A stretch of DNA of 64,000 nt from an uncultured Collinsella sp. GTDB taxonomy: Bacteria; Actinomycetota; Coriobacteriia; Coriobacteriales; Coriobacteriaceae. The first letter of the stretch is position 1, and each line of letters starts with the position of its first letter. The notes below the pieces were generated by a model. It was given only the letters and a program-made list of their open reading frames with translations, was not told where the DNA came from and made no database searches. Both the position numbers and the translations under genes were made by a program. This document shows positions 15,216 through 23,737 of the stretch, one piece after another. Where the stretch lies: NCBI GenBank assembly GCA_958450865.1, contig CAUDNY010000005.1, forward strand, positions 1-64,000, given 5' to 3'.

Positions 15216-16766
15216 TTATTTAGCGATATCGACAGCGCGGCTCTCGCGAATCACGACGACGCGCACCTGACCGGGATACTCCATCTCTTCCTCGATCTGA
15301 TGGGCGATATCGTGAGCCAGAACCGTGGACTGGGCATCGGAAATCTTGTCCGGCTGGACCATGACGTGGACCTCGCGACCGGCCTGCATGGCATAGGTAC
15401 GTTCGACGCCGTCATGAGAGTTGGCGATCTCCTCGAGCTTCTCAAGACGCTTGATGTAGTTCTCGGCAGACTCGCGACGGGCACCGGGGCGAGAGGCAGA
15501 GACAGCATCGGCGGCCTGCACCAGGACATCGAGCACCGTGTTGGGGTCGACATCGGCATGGTGAGCCTCAATAGCGTGGACGATAACGGGCTTCTCGCCA
15601 TAACGGCGGGCAAGCTCGGCGCCGATGACGGCATGCGGGCCCTCGACGTCGTGGTCGATTGCCTTGCCCAGGTCATGAAGCAGGCCGGCGCGCTTGGCGG
15701 TCACAACGTCCAGGCCAAGCTCGGAAGCCATCACGCCGCACAGATCAGAGACCTCGAGGGAATGCTGAAGCACGTTCTGACCAAACGAGGTACGGTAGCG
15801 CAGGGCACCAAGGGTCTTGACGATCTCGGGGTGCAGATCGTGGATGCCGGTATCGAAGGCAGCCTGCTCGCCAGCCTCGCGCACGCGCTGCTGAACCAGG
15901 TCGACGGCCTTGTGATACATCTCCTCGATACGGGCAGGGTGAATGCGGCCGTCGGCGATTAGGTTCTCGAGGGCGACACGGGCGGTCTCACGACGGACCG
16001 GGTCGAAGCTCGAAAGAACGACGGTCTCGGGCGTGTCGTCGATCACGAGGTTGACGCCGGAAACCTGCTCGAAGGTCCGGATGTTGCGACCCTCGCGACC
16101 GATGATACGGCCCTTGAGGTCATCAGAGGGAATGTGCACGGAGGTAACGGTGACCTCGGCAGTGTGGTCGGCAGCGCAGCGCTGAATCGCCAGAGACAGA
16201 ATCTCCTGGGCGGTCTTGTGGCACTCGGCGCGAACCTGCTGCTCGGACTCGCGAATGATCGTGGCGGCCTCGTGGGTGACCTCGCCGCGAACCTTATCGA
16301 GGAGCTCCTTGTGGGCGTCCTCGCGGGTAAGGTCGGCGATACGCTCGAGCTCGGAGGTCTGCTTTGCGCAGAGCTCCTCGAGCTCACGGGAGCGCTTCTC
16401 GACCTGACCGGCCTGGCTGGACAGCTGATGCTCGCGCTTGTCGAGAGCGTCGTTGCGGCGATCGAGGGATTCCTCGCGCTGCATCACGCGGTTCTCGAGC
16501 GTACGAATCTCGTTCTTACGCTGCTTGTCCTCGGCCTCAGCGGCCTGCTTGTTCTTGATGATCTCCTCTTTAGCCTCGAGCAGAGCCTCTTTTTTGAGGG
16601 TTTCGGCCTGACGCTTAGCATCACCGATCAGGGACTCAGCCTGTGCGTGTGCCGACTGGATTTTTTCGTCGGCCTCGTGAAGACTACCCTGCTTGGCGGT
16701 GCGCATGTAGGCAATGGCGGCGATGGCACCCAAAACGATGCCAACGAGCGCTGCGATGATAGGCAT
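15216..16766 (-). CDS. rny: Ribonuclease Y
   Basis: A 516-residue membrane-anchored endoribonuclease that starts mRNA decay. Residues 2-23 form the membrane anchor, a long coiled coil follows to about 190, then a KH domain (GRIIGREGRNIR near residue 220) and an HD domain with HDLGKAIDHD near residue 362. The ATG at 16766 has AAAAAGGAG upstream; the GTG two codons earlier is too close to it. It has its own near-consensus promoter about 170 bp upstream. Confidence 0.96.
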   Translation of the reverse strand: MPIIAALVGIVLGAIAAIAYMRTAKQGSLHEADEKIQSAHAQAESLIGDAKRQAETLKKEALLEAKEEIIKNKQAAEAEDKQRKNEIRTLENRVMQREESLDRRNDALDKREHQLSSQAGQVEKRSRELEELCAKQTSELERIADLTREDAHKELLDKVRGEVTHEAATIIRESEQQVRAECHKTAQEILSLAIQRCAADHTAEVTVTSVHIPSDDLKGRIIGREGRNIRTFEQVSGVNLVIDDTPETVVLSSFDPVRRETARVALENLIADGRIHPARIEEMYHKAVDLVQQRVREAGEQAAFDTGIHDLHPEIVKTLGALRYRTSFGQNVLQHSLEVSDLCGVMASELGLDVVTAKRAGLLHDLGKAIDHDVEGPHAVIGAELARRYGEKPVIVHAIEAHHADVDPNTVLDVLVQAADAVSASRPGARRESAENYIKRLEKLEEIANSHDGVERTYAMQAGREVHVMVQPDKISDAQSTVLAHDIAHQIEEEMEYPGQVRVVVIRESRAVDIAK

Positions 16767-16932
16767 GCTCACTCCTTTTTATGGATTCGTTACACAACAA
16801 AGCGAACCGTCCTTACGAACGGCTCGCGACATTTGAGTAATATGGGCGCAGCTTATGCGGGTCGGATACAGATAAACATATAAACAAACTCATCACAGAT
16901 GAGCACATATCACAAAGCAAATGACAGTGTTT

Positions 16933-16961
16933 ATCGTACGTTGAACCACAACAACTGTCAA
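16933..16961 (-). promoter_or_regulatory. Promoter of rny
   Basis: On the minus strand, TTGACA (16961-16956), 17 bp, TACGAT (16938-16933). The roughly 160-nt leader contains the small hairpin GAACCGTCC/ACGAACGG near 16803-16823. The rest of the 16767-17023 gap shows a weak GGCCC/GGGCC inverted repeat (about 16968-17012) that may end the recX transcript. Confidence 0.75.
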
Positions 16962-17023
16962 ATAAATGGCCCCAGCACGGCGGCTAAAACGCGGTGAACG
17001 GCAGGGCCACAAAACGCATACGC

Positions 17024-17716
17024 CTAAACCGCACATTCCTCGCGTTCGGCATTAAGACGTGCCTTAACGGCATCGACGGCGATGTGATACGAGAAGCCCT
17101 TGCCCATCAAAAACCGAACCAGTTTTTCGAATCCGCGCGTCTCTGGAACACGCCGCTTGGCGAGCAGGGCTGACGCACGCGCCAAATCGTCTTCGACGGC
17201 AAAATAATCCTCGGGATAACCGGGAATGTCATCGAGCACGACATGACGGCGCTTGAGCTCGGTCTCGATTTTACGCTGTCCCCAACCGCGCCGCTTGCGT
17301 TCCTCGATAAAGTACGAGCAAAAGCGGTTCTCGTCTAAAAAGCGATACTCGGTGGCGCGCTCGACGGCGAAATCGATCGCGGACTGGTGAAAGCCGTAGC
17401 GAGCCAGCTTGTCACGGACCTCACCCGTCGCATGGTCGCGTCGCGATAGCATCTCGGTCACCATGGTAAGTGCACATTTACGCTCGATGAGCTGCACCGC
17501 TTCACGAAAGTTATCCCAATCACAGGGAAGATCGGGGCGATTTTTGACATACAGGCGCGCGACCCGCACGGGAATCCAAATGGACCGCTCAAAACCGCCC
17601 TCAAGCTCACAATCGATATGTGCGCAAGGCTTTTTGGACGCATACCCGCTCGAGAACGAGGAGGCCGCCTTCTTATCGGGAAAGACAACCGTGGCCTCGG
17701 TCACCGTATACGACAT
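17024..17716 (-). CDS. recX: Regulatory protein RecX
   Basis: A 230-residue RecX that modulates RecA filaments. The three-helix repeats appear as CALTMVTEMLSRRDHATGEV, DFAVERATEYRFLDENRF, and the RGWGQRKIETELKRR block typical of the family, then FLMGKGFSYHIAVDAVKA at the end. An N-terminal 75-residue part precedes the repeats and is longer than in short RecX proteins. It starts 11 bp after recA on the same transcript; its Shine-Dalgarno sequence is weak, which fits translation at a lower level than RecA. Confidence 0.92.
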   Translation of the reverse strand: MSYTVTEATVVFPDKKAASSFSSGYASKKPCAHIDCELEGGFERSIWIPVRVARLYVKNRPDLPCDWDNFREAVQLIERKCALTMVTEMLSRRDHATGEVRDKLARYGFHQSAIDFAVERATEYRFLDENRFCSYFIEERKRRGWGQRKIETELKRRHVVLDDIPGYPEDYFAVEDDLARASALLAKRRVPETRGFEKLVRFLMGKGFSYHIAVDAVKARLNAEREECAV

Positions 17717-17727
17717 GAGCGTAACCG

Positions 17728-18876
17728 CTACTCGTCGTCATCATCGAGCATGGCGGAACCATCGATGGCGTAAAGCTCGTCAAACTCCTCAGGCGCAGGC
17801 TGATCGGTCAGCTCGACCTCGGACGGAGCATCGTCGTCAAACTCAAGCCCGCAGGCAAGGCGGACCTTATGCTCAATCTCGTCGGCGCAATCGGGGTGTT
17901 CGCGCAGAAACGCCTTGGCGGCCTCGCGACCGTTGCCGAGCTTGTCCTCGCCATAGGCAAACCAGGAGCCCATCTTCTTGCAGATGCCGCACTCGACAGC
18001 CATGTCCAGAATCGAGCCCTCCTTAGAGATGCCCGTACCGTACATGATGTCGAACTCAGCAGAACGGAATGGGGCTGCCACCTTGTTCTTAACGACCTTG
18101 GCGCGCACGCGGTTACCGATAACCTCATCCTTAAGCTTAATGCTGTCGATGCGGCGAATGTCGATACGCACCGAAGAAAAGAACTTAAGGGCGCGGCCGC
18201 CCGTCGTGGTCTCGGGGTTGCCGAACATGACGCCGATCTTCTCTCGCAGCTGGTTAATGAAGATGCATGTCGTGTTGGACTTGGACAGCGAGCCGGCGAG
18301 CTTGCGGAGCGCCTGACTCATCAGACGAGCTTGCAATCCGACCGTGGTATCGCCGATCTCTCCCTCGATCTCGGCACGCGGGGTCAGCGCGGCGACGGAG
18401 TCGACGACGATGGCATCGATGGCGCCGGAACGCACGAGCATGTCAACAATCTCGAGCGCCTGCTCACCCGTATCAGGCTGGGAAATCAGTACCTCGTCGA
18501 TATCCACGCCAATGCGCGCGGCATACGTGGGATCGAGCGCGTGCTCGGCATCGATAAATGCCACCACGCCACCCATTGCCTGGGCTTCGGCCAGGATCTC
18601 GAGCGAAAGCGTCGTCTTACCGGAGGACTCAGGACCGTAAATCTCGACGATACGGCCGCGCGGCACACCGCCGATACCCAGAGCGGCATCGAGTGCCAGA
18701 GCGCCCGTGGGGATGGCCTCAACCTCAAGCTCGGGGCCGCCGTCACCATACCTCATGATGGAGCCTTGACCGAACTTCTTCTCGATCTCGGCCTTGGTGG
18801 TGGCGATCATCTCATCGCGCTCTTTACCCGTCGTGCGAGCATGAACGGTACGTACGGGACCTGAATTCTTGGCCAT
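17728..18876 (-). CDS. recA: Recombinase RecA
   Basis: A 382-residue DNA strand-exchange ATPase and LexA co-protease. Walker A GPESSGKTT lies near residues 78-86, Walker B VDSVAAL and the L2 loop GGRALKFFSSVR follow; the C-terminus is acidic and ends LDDDDE. The ATG at 18876 follows AAGAGGAGGG; an in-frame start 21 bp earlier overlaps this site. Expression is under a strong promoter with an embedded SOS box, and an array of 11-bp repeats lies farther upstream. Confidence 0.98.
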   Translation of the reverse strand: MAKNSGPVRTVHARTTGKERDEMIATTKAEIEKKFGQGSIMRYGDGGPELEVEAIPTGALALDAALGIGGVPRGRIVEIYGPESSGKTTLSLEILAEAQAMGGVVAFIDAEHALDPTYAARIGVDIDEVLISQPDTGEQALEIVDMLVRSGAIDAIVVDSVAALTPRAEIEGEIGDTTVGLQARLMSQALRKLAGSLSKSNTTCIFINQLREKIGVMFGNPETTTGGRALKFFSSVRIDIRRIDSIKLKDEVIGNRVRAKVVKNKVAAPFRSAEFDIMYGTGISKEGSILDMAVECGICKKMGSWFAYGEDKLGNGREAAKAFLREHPDCADEIEHKVRLACGLEFDDDAPSEVELTDQPAPEEFDELYAIDGSAMLDDDDE

Positions 18877-18906
18877 GAATAGCCCTCCTCTTAACAACCT
18901 GCATCG

Positions 18907-18935
18907 ATAATAAACGAACGGCTGTTCGTGGTCAA
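18907..18935 (-). promoter_or_regulatory. recA promoter
   Basis: TTGACC (18935-18930), a spacer of exactly 17 bp, and TATTAT (18912-18907) on the minus strand, about 30 bp before the ATG. Confidence 0.85.
18915..18928. promoter_or_regulatory. SOS (LexA) box of recA
   Basis: CGAACGGCTGTTCG is a perfect match to CGAACnnnnGTTCG and lies wholly inside the recA promoter spacer. Confidence 0.95.
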
Positions 18936-18967
18936 CCGTTCAGGCCAATCATATGCAGGCAGTCTTT

Positions 18968-19017
18968 CCAAAACCCAACCAAACGCCGACCAAACACTGA
19001 CCAAATGCTTGACCACA
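18968..19017. repeat. Tandem 11-bp repeats upstream of recA promoter
   Basis: Units begin at 18968 (CCAAAACCCAA), 18979 (CCAAACGCCGA), 18990 (CCAAACACTGA) and 19001 (CCAAATGCTTGA), followed by a partial CCACAAAG. The period is one helical turn, so the units face one side of DNA, 33 bp and more upstream of the -35. The same unit occurs twice upstream of comEA (47416-47437). The rest of the 18877-19133 gap shows the recA promoter and the cinA terminator only. Confidence 0.75.
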
Positions 19018-19099
19018 AAGAGCCGAATAAGAACAAGGAAGGCAAGAATACACCTATAACCAGCGCAAACGCTAAATTCGTCAGGGGTCCCTATCTCCA

Positions 19100-19126
19100 C
19101 AATTAAGGGGCCCTAAGGCCCCTGAA
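19100..19126 (-). terminator. Terminator after cinA
   Basis: On the minus strand AGGGGCC (19123-19117), loop TTA, GGGCCCCT, then TTAATT. It lies about 10 bp past the cinA stop and separates cinA from recA. Confidence 0.65.
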
Positions 19127-19133
19127 AACACGT

Positions 19134-19664
19134 CTATTCCATAGAGTTGAGCACAAGGGCAATGCGTCCCAATGCCTCCGCGACCGCATGGGCACGAACA
19201 CACGAACGGTCGCCCTCATAGTGGCAGCGCACAGAGTCCACGACCGGCACTTCCCCATCAGCCGCGCGATACGCCCAGCCAATATAGAAAGTGCCAGCCG
19301 GATCGTCCTCAGTGCCGCCGCCGGGGCCGGCATAACCCGTTGCGCTCACTGCAATATCGCTCTGGTACAGCTCCAGCGAACCCGCCACCATCTCGCGCGC
19401 GGTCTGATGCGACACCGCGGTATAGCGGTCGAGCGTCTCCTGATCAACACCCAAAACGCGATGCTTGATCTCATCGCAGTAGGTCACCGCACCGCCACGC
19501 AGCACCACCGAGGCGCCCGGGATATCGGCAATCGTCGAGGCGATCATACCTGCTGTCAGCGACTCAGCCGTCGAAACCGTCACGCCCCGAGCGCTCGCGC
19601 GCTCGACAATATGACGCGCCAGCTCCTCGTTATGTGCGGAAATCTGATCAAAAGAGTCCGTCAT
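19134..19664 (-). CDS. CinA-family protein, nicotinamide-nucleotide amidohydrolase (PncC) domain
   Basis: A 176-residue stand-alone CinA C-terminal domain; in characterised members this domain deamidates nicotinamide mononucleotide. Conserved segments are STAESLTAGMIASTI, GGAVTYCDEIKHRVLGV and AVSATGYAGPGGGT. The N-terminal MoaB-like domain of full CinA is absent, as in many short PncC proteins. I took ATG 19664; GTG 19670 is an alternative. It lies 12 bp after pgsA and just upstream of recA, the classic pgsA-cinA-recA order. Confidence 0.93.
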   Translation of the reverse strand: MTDSFDQISAHNEELARHIVERASARGVTVSTAESLTAGMIASTIADIPGASVVLRGGAVTYCDEIKHRVLGVDQETLDRYTAVSHQTAREMVAGSLELYQSDIAVSATGYAGPGGGTEDDPAGTFYIGWAYRAADGEVPVVDSVRCHYEGDRSCVRAHAVAEALGRIALVLNSME

Positions 19665-19676
19665 ACCCACCAGGAC

Positions 19677-20315
19677 CTAGATCGAAAAGACGATCTTGCG
19701 GCAGTTCCAGAAGTATTGGGCGCCCGAGATAACGGTCAGGACAACGGCAACGGCGTACAGGAAGCGCGACACCGAGTAGATGCCGAGCGTCAGCGCCAGC
19801 GGGCCAAGGTGCAAGCCGGCCATCGCAAAGACGCACAGGTAACCACAGATGGAGACCATCGTGGTCGCCGTCTTGTACTTGCCAAGCTTATCGGCGGCAA
19901 CGACCACGCCGGCGGCACTCGCAACCATGCGCAGGGCGCTTACCAACAGCTCGCGGAACAAGATGATGAACACGGACCAAACCGTCACGGTGCCAAAGTC
20001 CAAGAACAGCAGCAAGGCCGAGAACACGAGCAGCTTGTCGGCGATGGGGTCCAAGAACTTACCGAAATCGGTAATCTCGTTGCGCGAGCGCGCCAGGTAG
20101 CCGTCGACCTTATCGGTGCACGACAGGATCACATACAGAATGAAGGCAGCGGCGGCGAGCGGGCCGTCGAAGGTGCTCCAATCTGTACCGGCAACACTCG
20201 TGTGAGAAAGCGCCGACACGATCATGAACACCGGGATAAAGACGATGCGAACGCACGTCACGATGTTGGCGGGCGTCCAAACACTCGTCAGTTCCTTATT
20301 GCTCTCGTTTGCCAC
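19677..20315 (-). CDS. pgsA: CDP-diacylglycerol--glycerol-3-phosphate 3-phosphatidyltransferase
   Basis: Makes phosphatidylglycerol phosphate from CDP-diacylglycerol and glycerol 3-phosphate in the membrane. This 212-residue protein has the CDP-alcohol phosphotransferase signature DKVDGYLARSR...GKFLDPIADK (about residues 67-92) with all acidic residues present, and four to five hydrophobic helices. It starts with GTG after GGAGAGCATC, 9 bp past rimO. Confidence 0.95.
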   Translation of the reverse strand: MANESNKELTSVWTPANIVTCVRIVFIPVFMIVSALSHTSVAGTDWSTFDGPLAAAAFILYVILSCTDKVDGYLARSRNEITDFGKFLDPIADKLLVFSALLLFLDFGTVTVWSVFIILFRELLVSALRMVASAAGVVVAADKLGKYKTATTMVSICGYLCVFAMAGLHLGPLALTLGIYSVSRFLYAVAVVLTVISGAQYFWNCRKIVFSI

Positions 20316-20324
20316 GATGCTCTC

Positions 20325-21674
20325 CTACTCCACAACATGGCCGATAAGCTCATAGCAGAAGCTATCGGTAAACTCGACCGTCAGAATATCGCCCACAGAT
20401 GCCTCGCTGGCGTCCAAGTGCACCGCGCCATCGGAATCGGGCGCCTGGAACCAAGCATGGCCGATCAGCTCGGCGCCGTCCTCGGTCTCCTCGATGCCGT
20501 CGACGATCACCTGGGCGCGCTCGCCCACATGTGCGGCGGTGGCGGCAAAACCGAGCGACTCGGCCAGGTCCATGGCCTCCTGGGCGCGCTCGAGCTTGAC
20601 CTCTTCGTCGACCTGGCCCTCCATCTTGGCGGCCAGGCTGCCCTCCTCCTGCGAGTAGGCAAAGACGCTCGTGTAGTCAAAGCCGACGGTGTCCATAAAG
20701 TCGATAAGGTCGCGGAACTCGTCGTCGGTCTCGGTCGGGAAGCCAACCATGGCCGTGGAACGGATCACGATGTCGGGGATGCGCTCACGCAGATCGCAGA
20801 ACAGGTCCTCGAGCTCCTGGCGCGAACCGGAGCGACGCATGGCCTTAAGGATGCGTGCGTCGCAGTGCTGCACGGGGATATCGATATAGGGTAGCACCTC
20901 GGGGGTATCGCGAATCGTCTCGATAAGCTCGTCGGTCATGCCCTCGGGCTGCAGATAGAGCACGCGGACCCAGACGTTGTGCGGGCGCACGGCCTCGGCG
21001 ACGGCATGCAGCAGCTGCGCCAGATTGCGCGGCGAGCCATCGGTGGCGTCTTCGTCGGCAAAGTCGGTGCCCCAAATACCCGTGTCCTGGCCGATCAGCA
21101 CGATCTCGCGCACACCGCCGGCAACCAGGTCGCGTACCTCGGAGATAATGCTCTCGGCATTGCGCGAATGATAGCGACCGCGAATATAGGGGATCATGCA
21201 GAAGCTGCAGAAGCGGTTGCAGCCATCGGAAATCTTGACGTAAGCAACAGCGCCCTCGACAGTGCGCTTGACTTGCGGAATATAGGCAGCGATCTCACGC
21301 TCGACACCCAGCACGCCATCGATGACCGCCACGATGCCGTCCTCCTCGTCGGCCTTCACAAAGGCAGCGACCTCGGGCAGCTCGTCAGGCAGGTCGTCGC
21401 CATAGCGCGACGGCACACAGCCGCACATGACGATGGGACAAGAACGAACGCCGTCCTGAACCTCGTTGGCGAGCTCGAGCGTGGTCTCGATGCTCTCGGA
21501 CGTTGCGGAGGCGAGGAACGAGCATGTATTGACGATGGCGATATCGGCATCCTGTGGGTCGAATGCCTCCTCGTAGCCCGCGGCGGTCAAAAGAGAACGC
21601 ATGCGGTCGGTGTCAACCTCGTTCTTAGCGCACCCGAGGGTGATGTAGAGCACGGAGCCCAACGGTGTATCCAT
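20325..21674 (-). CDS. rimO: Ribosomal protein S12 methylthiotransferase RimO
   Basis: A 449-residue radical-SAM enzyme that methylthiolates the conserved Asp of ribosomal protein S12. RimO rather than MiaB is shown by the N-terminal YITLGCAKNEVD, NTCSFLASA and the radical-SAM block RFCSFCMIPYIRGRYHSR; a TRAM domain lies at the end. It is the first gene of rimO-pgsA-cinA and follows yajQ by 27 bp. Confidence 0.94.
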   Translation of the reverse strand: MDTPLGSVLYITLGCAKNEVDTDRMRSLLTAAGYEEAFDPQDADIAIVNTCSFLASATSESIETTLELANEVQDGVRSCPIVMCGCVPSRYGDDLPDELPEVAAFVKADEEDGIVAVIDGVLGVEREIAAYIPQVKRTVEGAVAYVKISDGCNRFCSFCMIPYIRGRYHSRNAESIISEVRDLVAGGVREIVLIGQDTGIWGTDFADEDATDGSPRNLAQLLHAVAEAVRPHNVWVRVLYLQPEGMTDELIETIRDTPEVLPYIDIPVQHCDARILKAMRRSGSRQELEDLFCDLRERIPDIVIRSTAMVGFPTETDDEFRDLIDFMDTVGFDYTSVFAYSQEEGSLAAKMEGQVDEEVKLERAQEAMDLAESLGFAATAAHVGERAQVIVDGIEETEDGAELIGHAWFQAPDSDGAVHLDASEASVGDILTVEFTDSFCYELIGHVVE

Positions 21675-21701
21675 GTTGGAGAGCAGTCCTTTCGAATGAT
21701 A

Positions 21702-22199
21702 TTAGCGGTAGTTGGTGAACTGCAGCGGCTGGCCGTAGTCCTGGTCGCGCAGGAACTGGATCACGGTCTGCAACGCGTCCTTCGAAGCAGAGGAAACACG
21801 CAGCTTGTCGGCCTCGATAGTCACCTTGACCTTGAGCTTTTGGTCCTTGATGTCCTTGTTGATCTTCTTGGCGGTCGCCTGGTCGATACCCTCGACGATA
21901 TGGCCGAGCACGCGCACGGTGCCGCCCGTTGCCGCCTGCGGAGCATCCCACGAGACAGCCTTGAGGTCGATGCCGCGCTTGATGAGCTTGGAGCTCAGCA
22001 CGTCGATAATCTGCTTGGAGACAAAGTCGGCCGGGGCGTTGATCGTAAAGAGCTTGTCGCCCTTCGAAAGCTCGATCGTGGCGCCGGAATCCTTCAGGTC
22101 ATAGCGCTGGGAAATCTCGCGCGTGGTTTGCTGGAAGGCGTTGTCGACCTCTTGCATGTTGACCTCGGACACGACGTCGAAGCTGGAATCTTTAGCCAT
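21702..22199 (-). CDS. YajQ-family nucleotide-binding protein
   Basis: A 165-residue YajQ (DUF520) protein with two RNA-recognition-like folds; homologues bind cyclic di-GMP or nucleic acids. Family markers are SSFDVVSEVNMQEVDNA at the start, REISQRYDLKDSGATIEL, KKINKDIKDQKLKVK and LQFTNYR at the C-terminus. The ATG follows GAAAGGAAACATC. The physiological role here is unknown. Confidence 0.93.
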   Translation of the reverse strand: MAKDSSFDVVSEVNMQEVDNAFQQTTREISQRYDLKDSGATIELSKGDKLFTINAPADFVSKQIIDVLSSKLIKRGIDLKAVSWDAPQAATGGTVRVLGHIVEGIDQATAKKINKDIKDQKLKVKVTIEADKLRVSSASKDALQTVIQFLRDQDYGQPLQFTNYR

Positions 22200-22225
22200 G
22201 ATGTTTCCTTTCGCGTACGAGCGGC

Positions 22226-23737
22226 TTAGTAGCTATCGTACGAATAGTCGGTAGAATCGGTGGGCGTCTGGCCGTCAGTTGCGGTATCGGCGCCATCCGT
22301 GGACTGGGCATCGGTGCCGTCGGTGGTGTCGGCACCATCGGTGGTGTCGGTACCATCAGAACTTTCACCATTCTCGGAACCAGTCGTCTCCTTCTTGGGA
22401 ACGGTGATCGTCAAACGCGCCACGCCCGAGGTCTTGGTATCGTAACGGACCTTTTCGCCGTTCTTGGTAACGGTGACATCGGAAGGCTTGGACGTGGTGA
22501 TCTCGATCGAGGACTCAGGCGTGTACTCCTGCTCAAAGGGGCCAGTCGCCTGGGCTCCATAGACCGACTTGCCATCGACCTTGACCTCAATCCAGGCGGT
22601 CTTTCCCTTGGCAACGGAGACCTTGACCTTCGTTACCTCGTTTTCTTCCTTTTTAGCCGTCGTCTTGGTGGCGTCCGAATCGGTCGACTCATCCGTCGCC
22701 TCATCGGTGTCTTCGTCCTCGTCGACCGTTTCGGTCTTCTTAGAAGACTTCTTGGGCGCCGTCTTGGTAGCAGTGGGCGTCTCGGGCGTGGTCTCGGGCG
22801 TCGAAGATGCGCAGCCGCGCAGAAGTACCACGATGAGCACGATCAGCAGCAACGCCACGGCACCGATGCCGGCGTAGACGATACGCGGATCGAGACCGTT
22901 GTTTTGAGGAGTACGGGAACCGCCGCGTCCACGACTGGAACTGCTGCGGCCGCCTCCCTGAGGCATACGACCACGATTGCTGTCGGAACGGCCGAGATAG
23001 CCACCCTGGCCCTGAAGGCTGCGCTGACCCGAGCGGGGCGCAAGTTCACCGCGGCCTTGATAGCCACGCTGGCCCGCACGCGGAGCCGAAGAGCGCTGGC
23101 CATACGGCTGTGATTGAGGGCGAAGACGCGGCGTCACCTGCGTGGCATCGGCGTCCGCATAGCCGCCGAGAGCACGACCGGCAGAGACACCACGGTAGCC
23201 ACGATCGGAATAGCCGCCATCTCCGTAGCCGACACGGGGATCGCGCACCACACCGCGGGCAGCGGGAAGCGCACGATCGTCGGGCATAGGCGTGCTGCGG
23301 AAACGATCGCGCTGAGAACGGATTTCCTCACTGGACCCCGTCTCGGTAATATAGCCAGCCTGCTGCGGACGCTGACCATAACGCGTTGAGCGACCACCCT
23401 GAACCATCAGGAAGCGCCCGTTATCGACAGAGGAACGCGAATTGACGTAGCCGGCGGCGTCCTGAAAACGACCGCCCTGCTGCGACGTCTCGCGTTCGTA
23501 TGCCATCAGGTCGTCAAAGTAGGCATTGACGACCTCGCGCGGATTGAGGCCCAAAAAACGAGCATAGCTCGAAATCATGCCCTGCGCATAGCCGCGCGGC
23601 GGCATCGAAGCAAAGTTACCGGTCTCGAAAAACTCGATGATCTGCGGCCTGATTTTGATGGTGTTGGCGACCTGCTGAATGGAAAGGCCCATTCGGCGAC
23701 GCTGCTCGAGCAGCATGTCACCAAAGCGTGCAGCCAT
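22226..23737 (-). CDS. RodZ-like membrane protein with N-terminal helix-turn-helix
   Basis: A 503-residue protein. Residues 4-72 form an XRE-type helix-turn-helix (LLEQRRRMGLSIQQVANTIK) as in RodZ, which links the MreB cytoskeleton to the membrane. A long Arg/Gly/Ser/Gln-rich region (about 100-275) precedes one transmembrane helix (AGIGAVALLLIVLIVVLL, about residues 287-304). Outside are a Thr/Asp/Lys-rich stretch, a DUF4115-type beta domain (WIEVKVDGKSVYGAQ) and a low-complexity Thr/Asp/Gly tail. Its start overlaps the ftsK stop by one base. No mreB is in the window, so a division or envelope role tied to ftsK is equally possible. Confidence 0.8.
   Translation of the reverse strand: MAARFGDMLLEQRRRMGLSIQQVANTIKIRPQIIEFFETGNFASMPPRGYAQGMISSYARFLGLNPREVVNAYFDDLMAYERETSQQGGRFQDAAGYVNSRSSVDNGRFLMVQGGRSTRYGQRPQQAGYITETGSSEEIRSQRDRFRSTPMPDDRALPAARGVVRDPRVGYGDGGYSDRGYRGVSAGRALGGYADADATQVTPRLRPQSQPYGQRSSAPRAGQRGYQGRGELAPRSGQRSLQGQGGYLGRSDSNRGRMPQGGGRSSSSRGRGGSRTPQNNGLDPRIVYAGIGAVALLLIVLIVVLLRGCASSTPETTPETPTATKTAPKKSSKKTETVDEDEDTDEATDESTDSDATKTTAKKEENEVTKVKVSVAKGKTAWIEVKVDGKSVYGAQATGPFEQEYTPESSIEITTSKPSDVTVTKNGEKVRYDTKTSGVARLTITVPKKETTGSENGESSDGTDTTDGADTTDGTDAQSTDGADTATDGQTPTDSTDYSYDSY
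22310..22356. repeat. Short tandem DNA repeat in rodZ-like gene
   Basis: GTCGGTGGTGTCGGCACCA and close variants repeat with an 18-bp period and encode the TDGADTTDGTD part of the C-terminal tail. Confidence 0.6.

Noticed and set aside
18968..19017. The recA-upstream repeats as a CRISPR array or replication iterons
   Set aside because: Units are 11 bp with no spacers, no cas genes are near, and nothing else suggests an origin.
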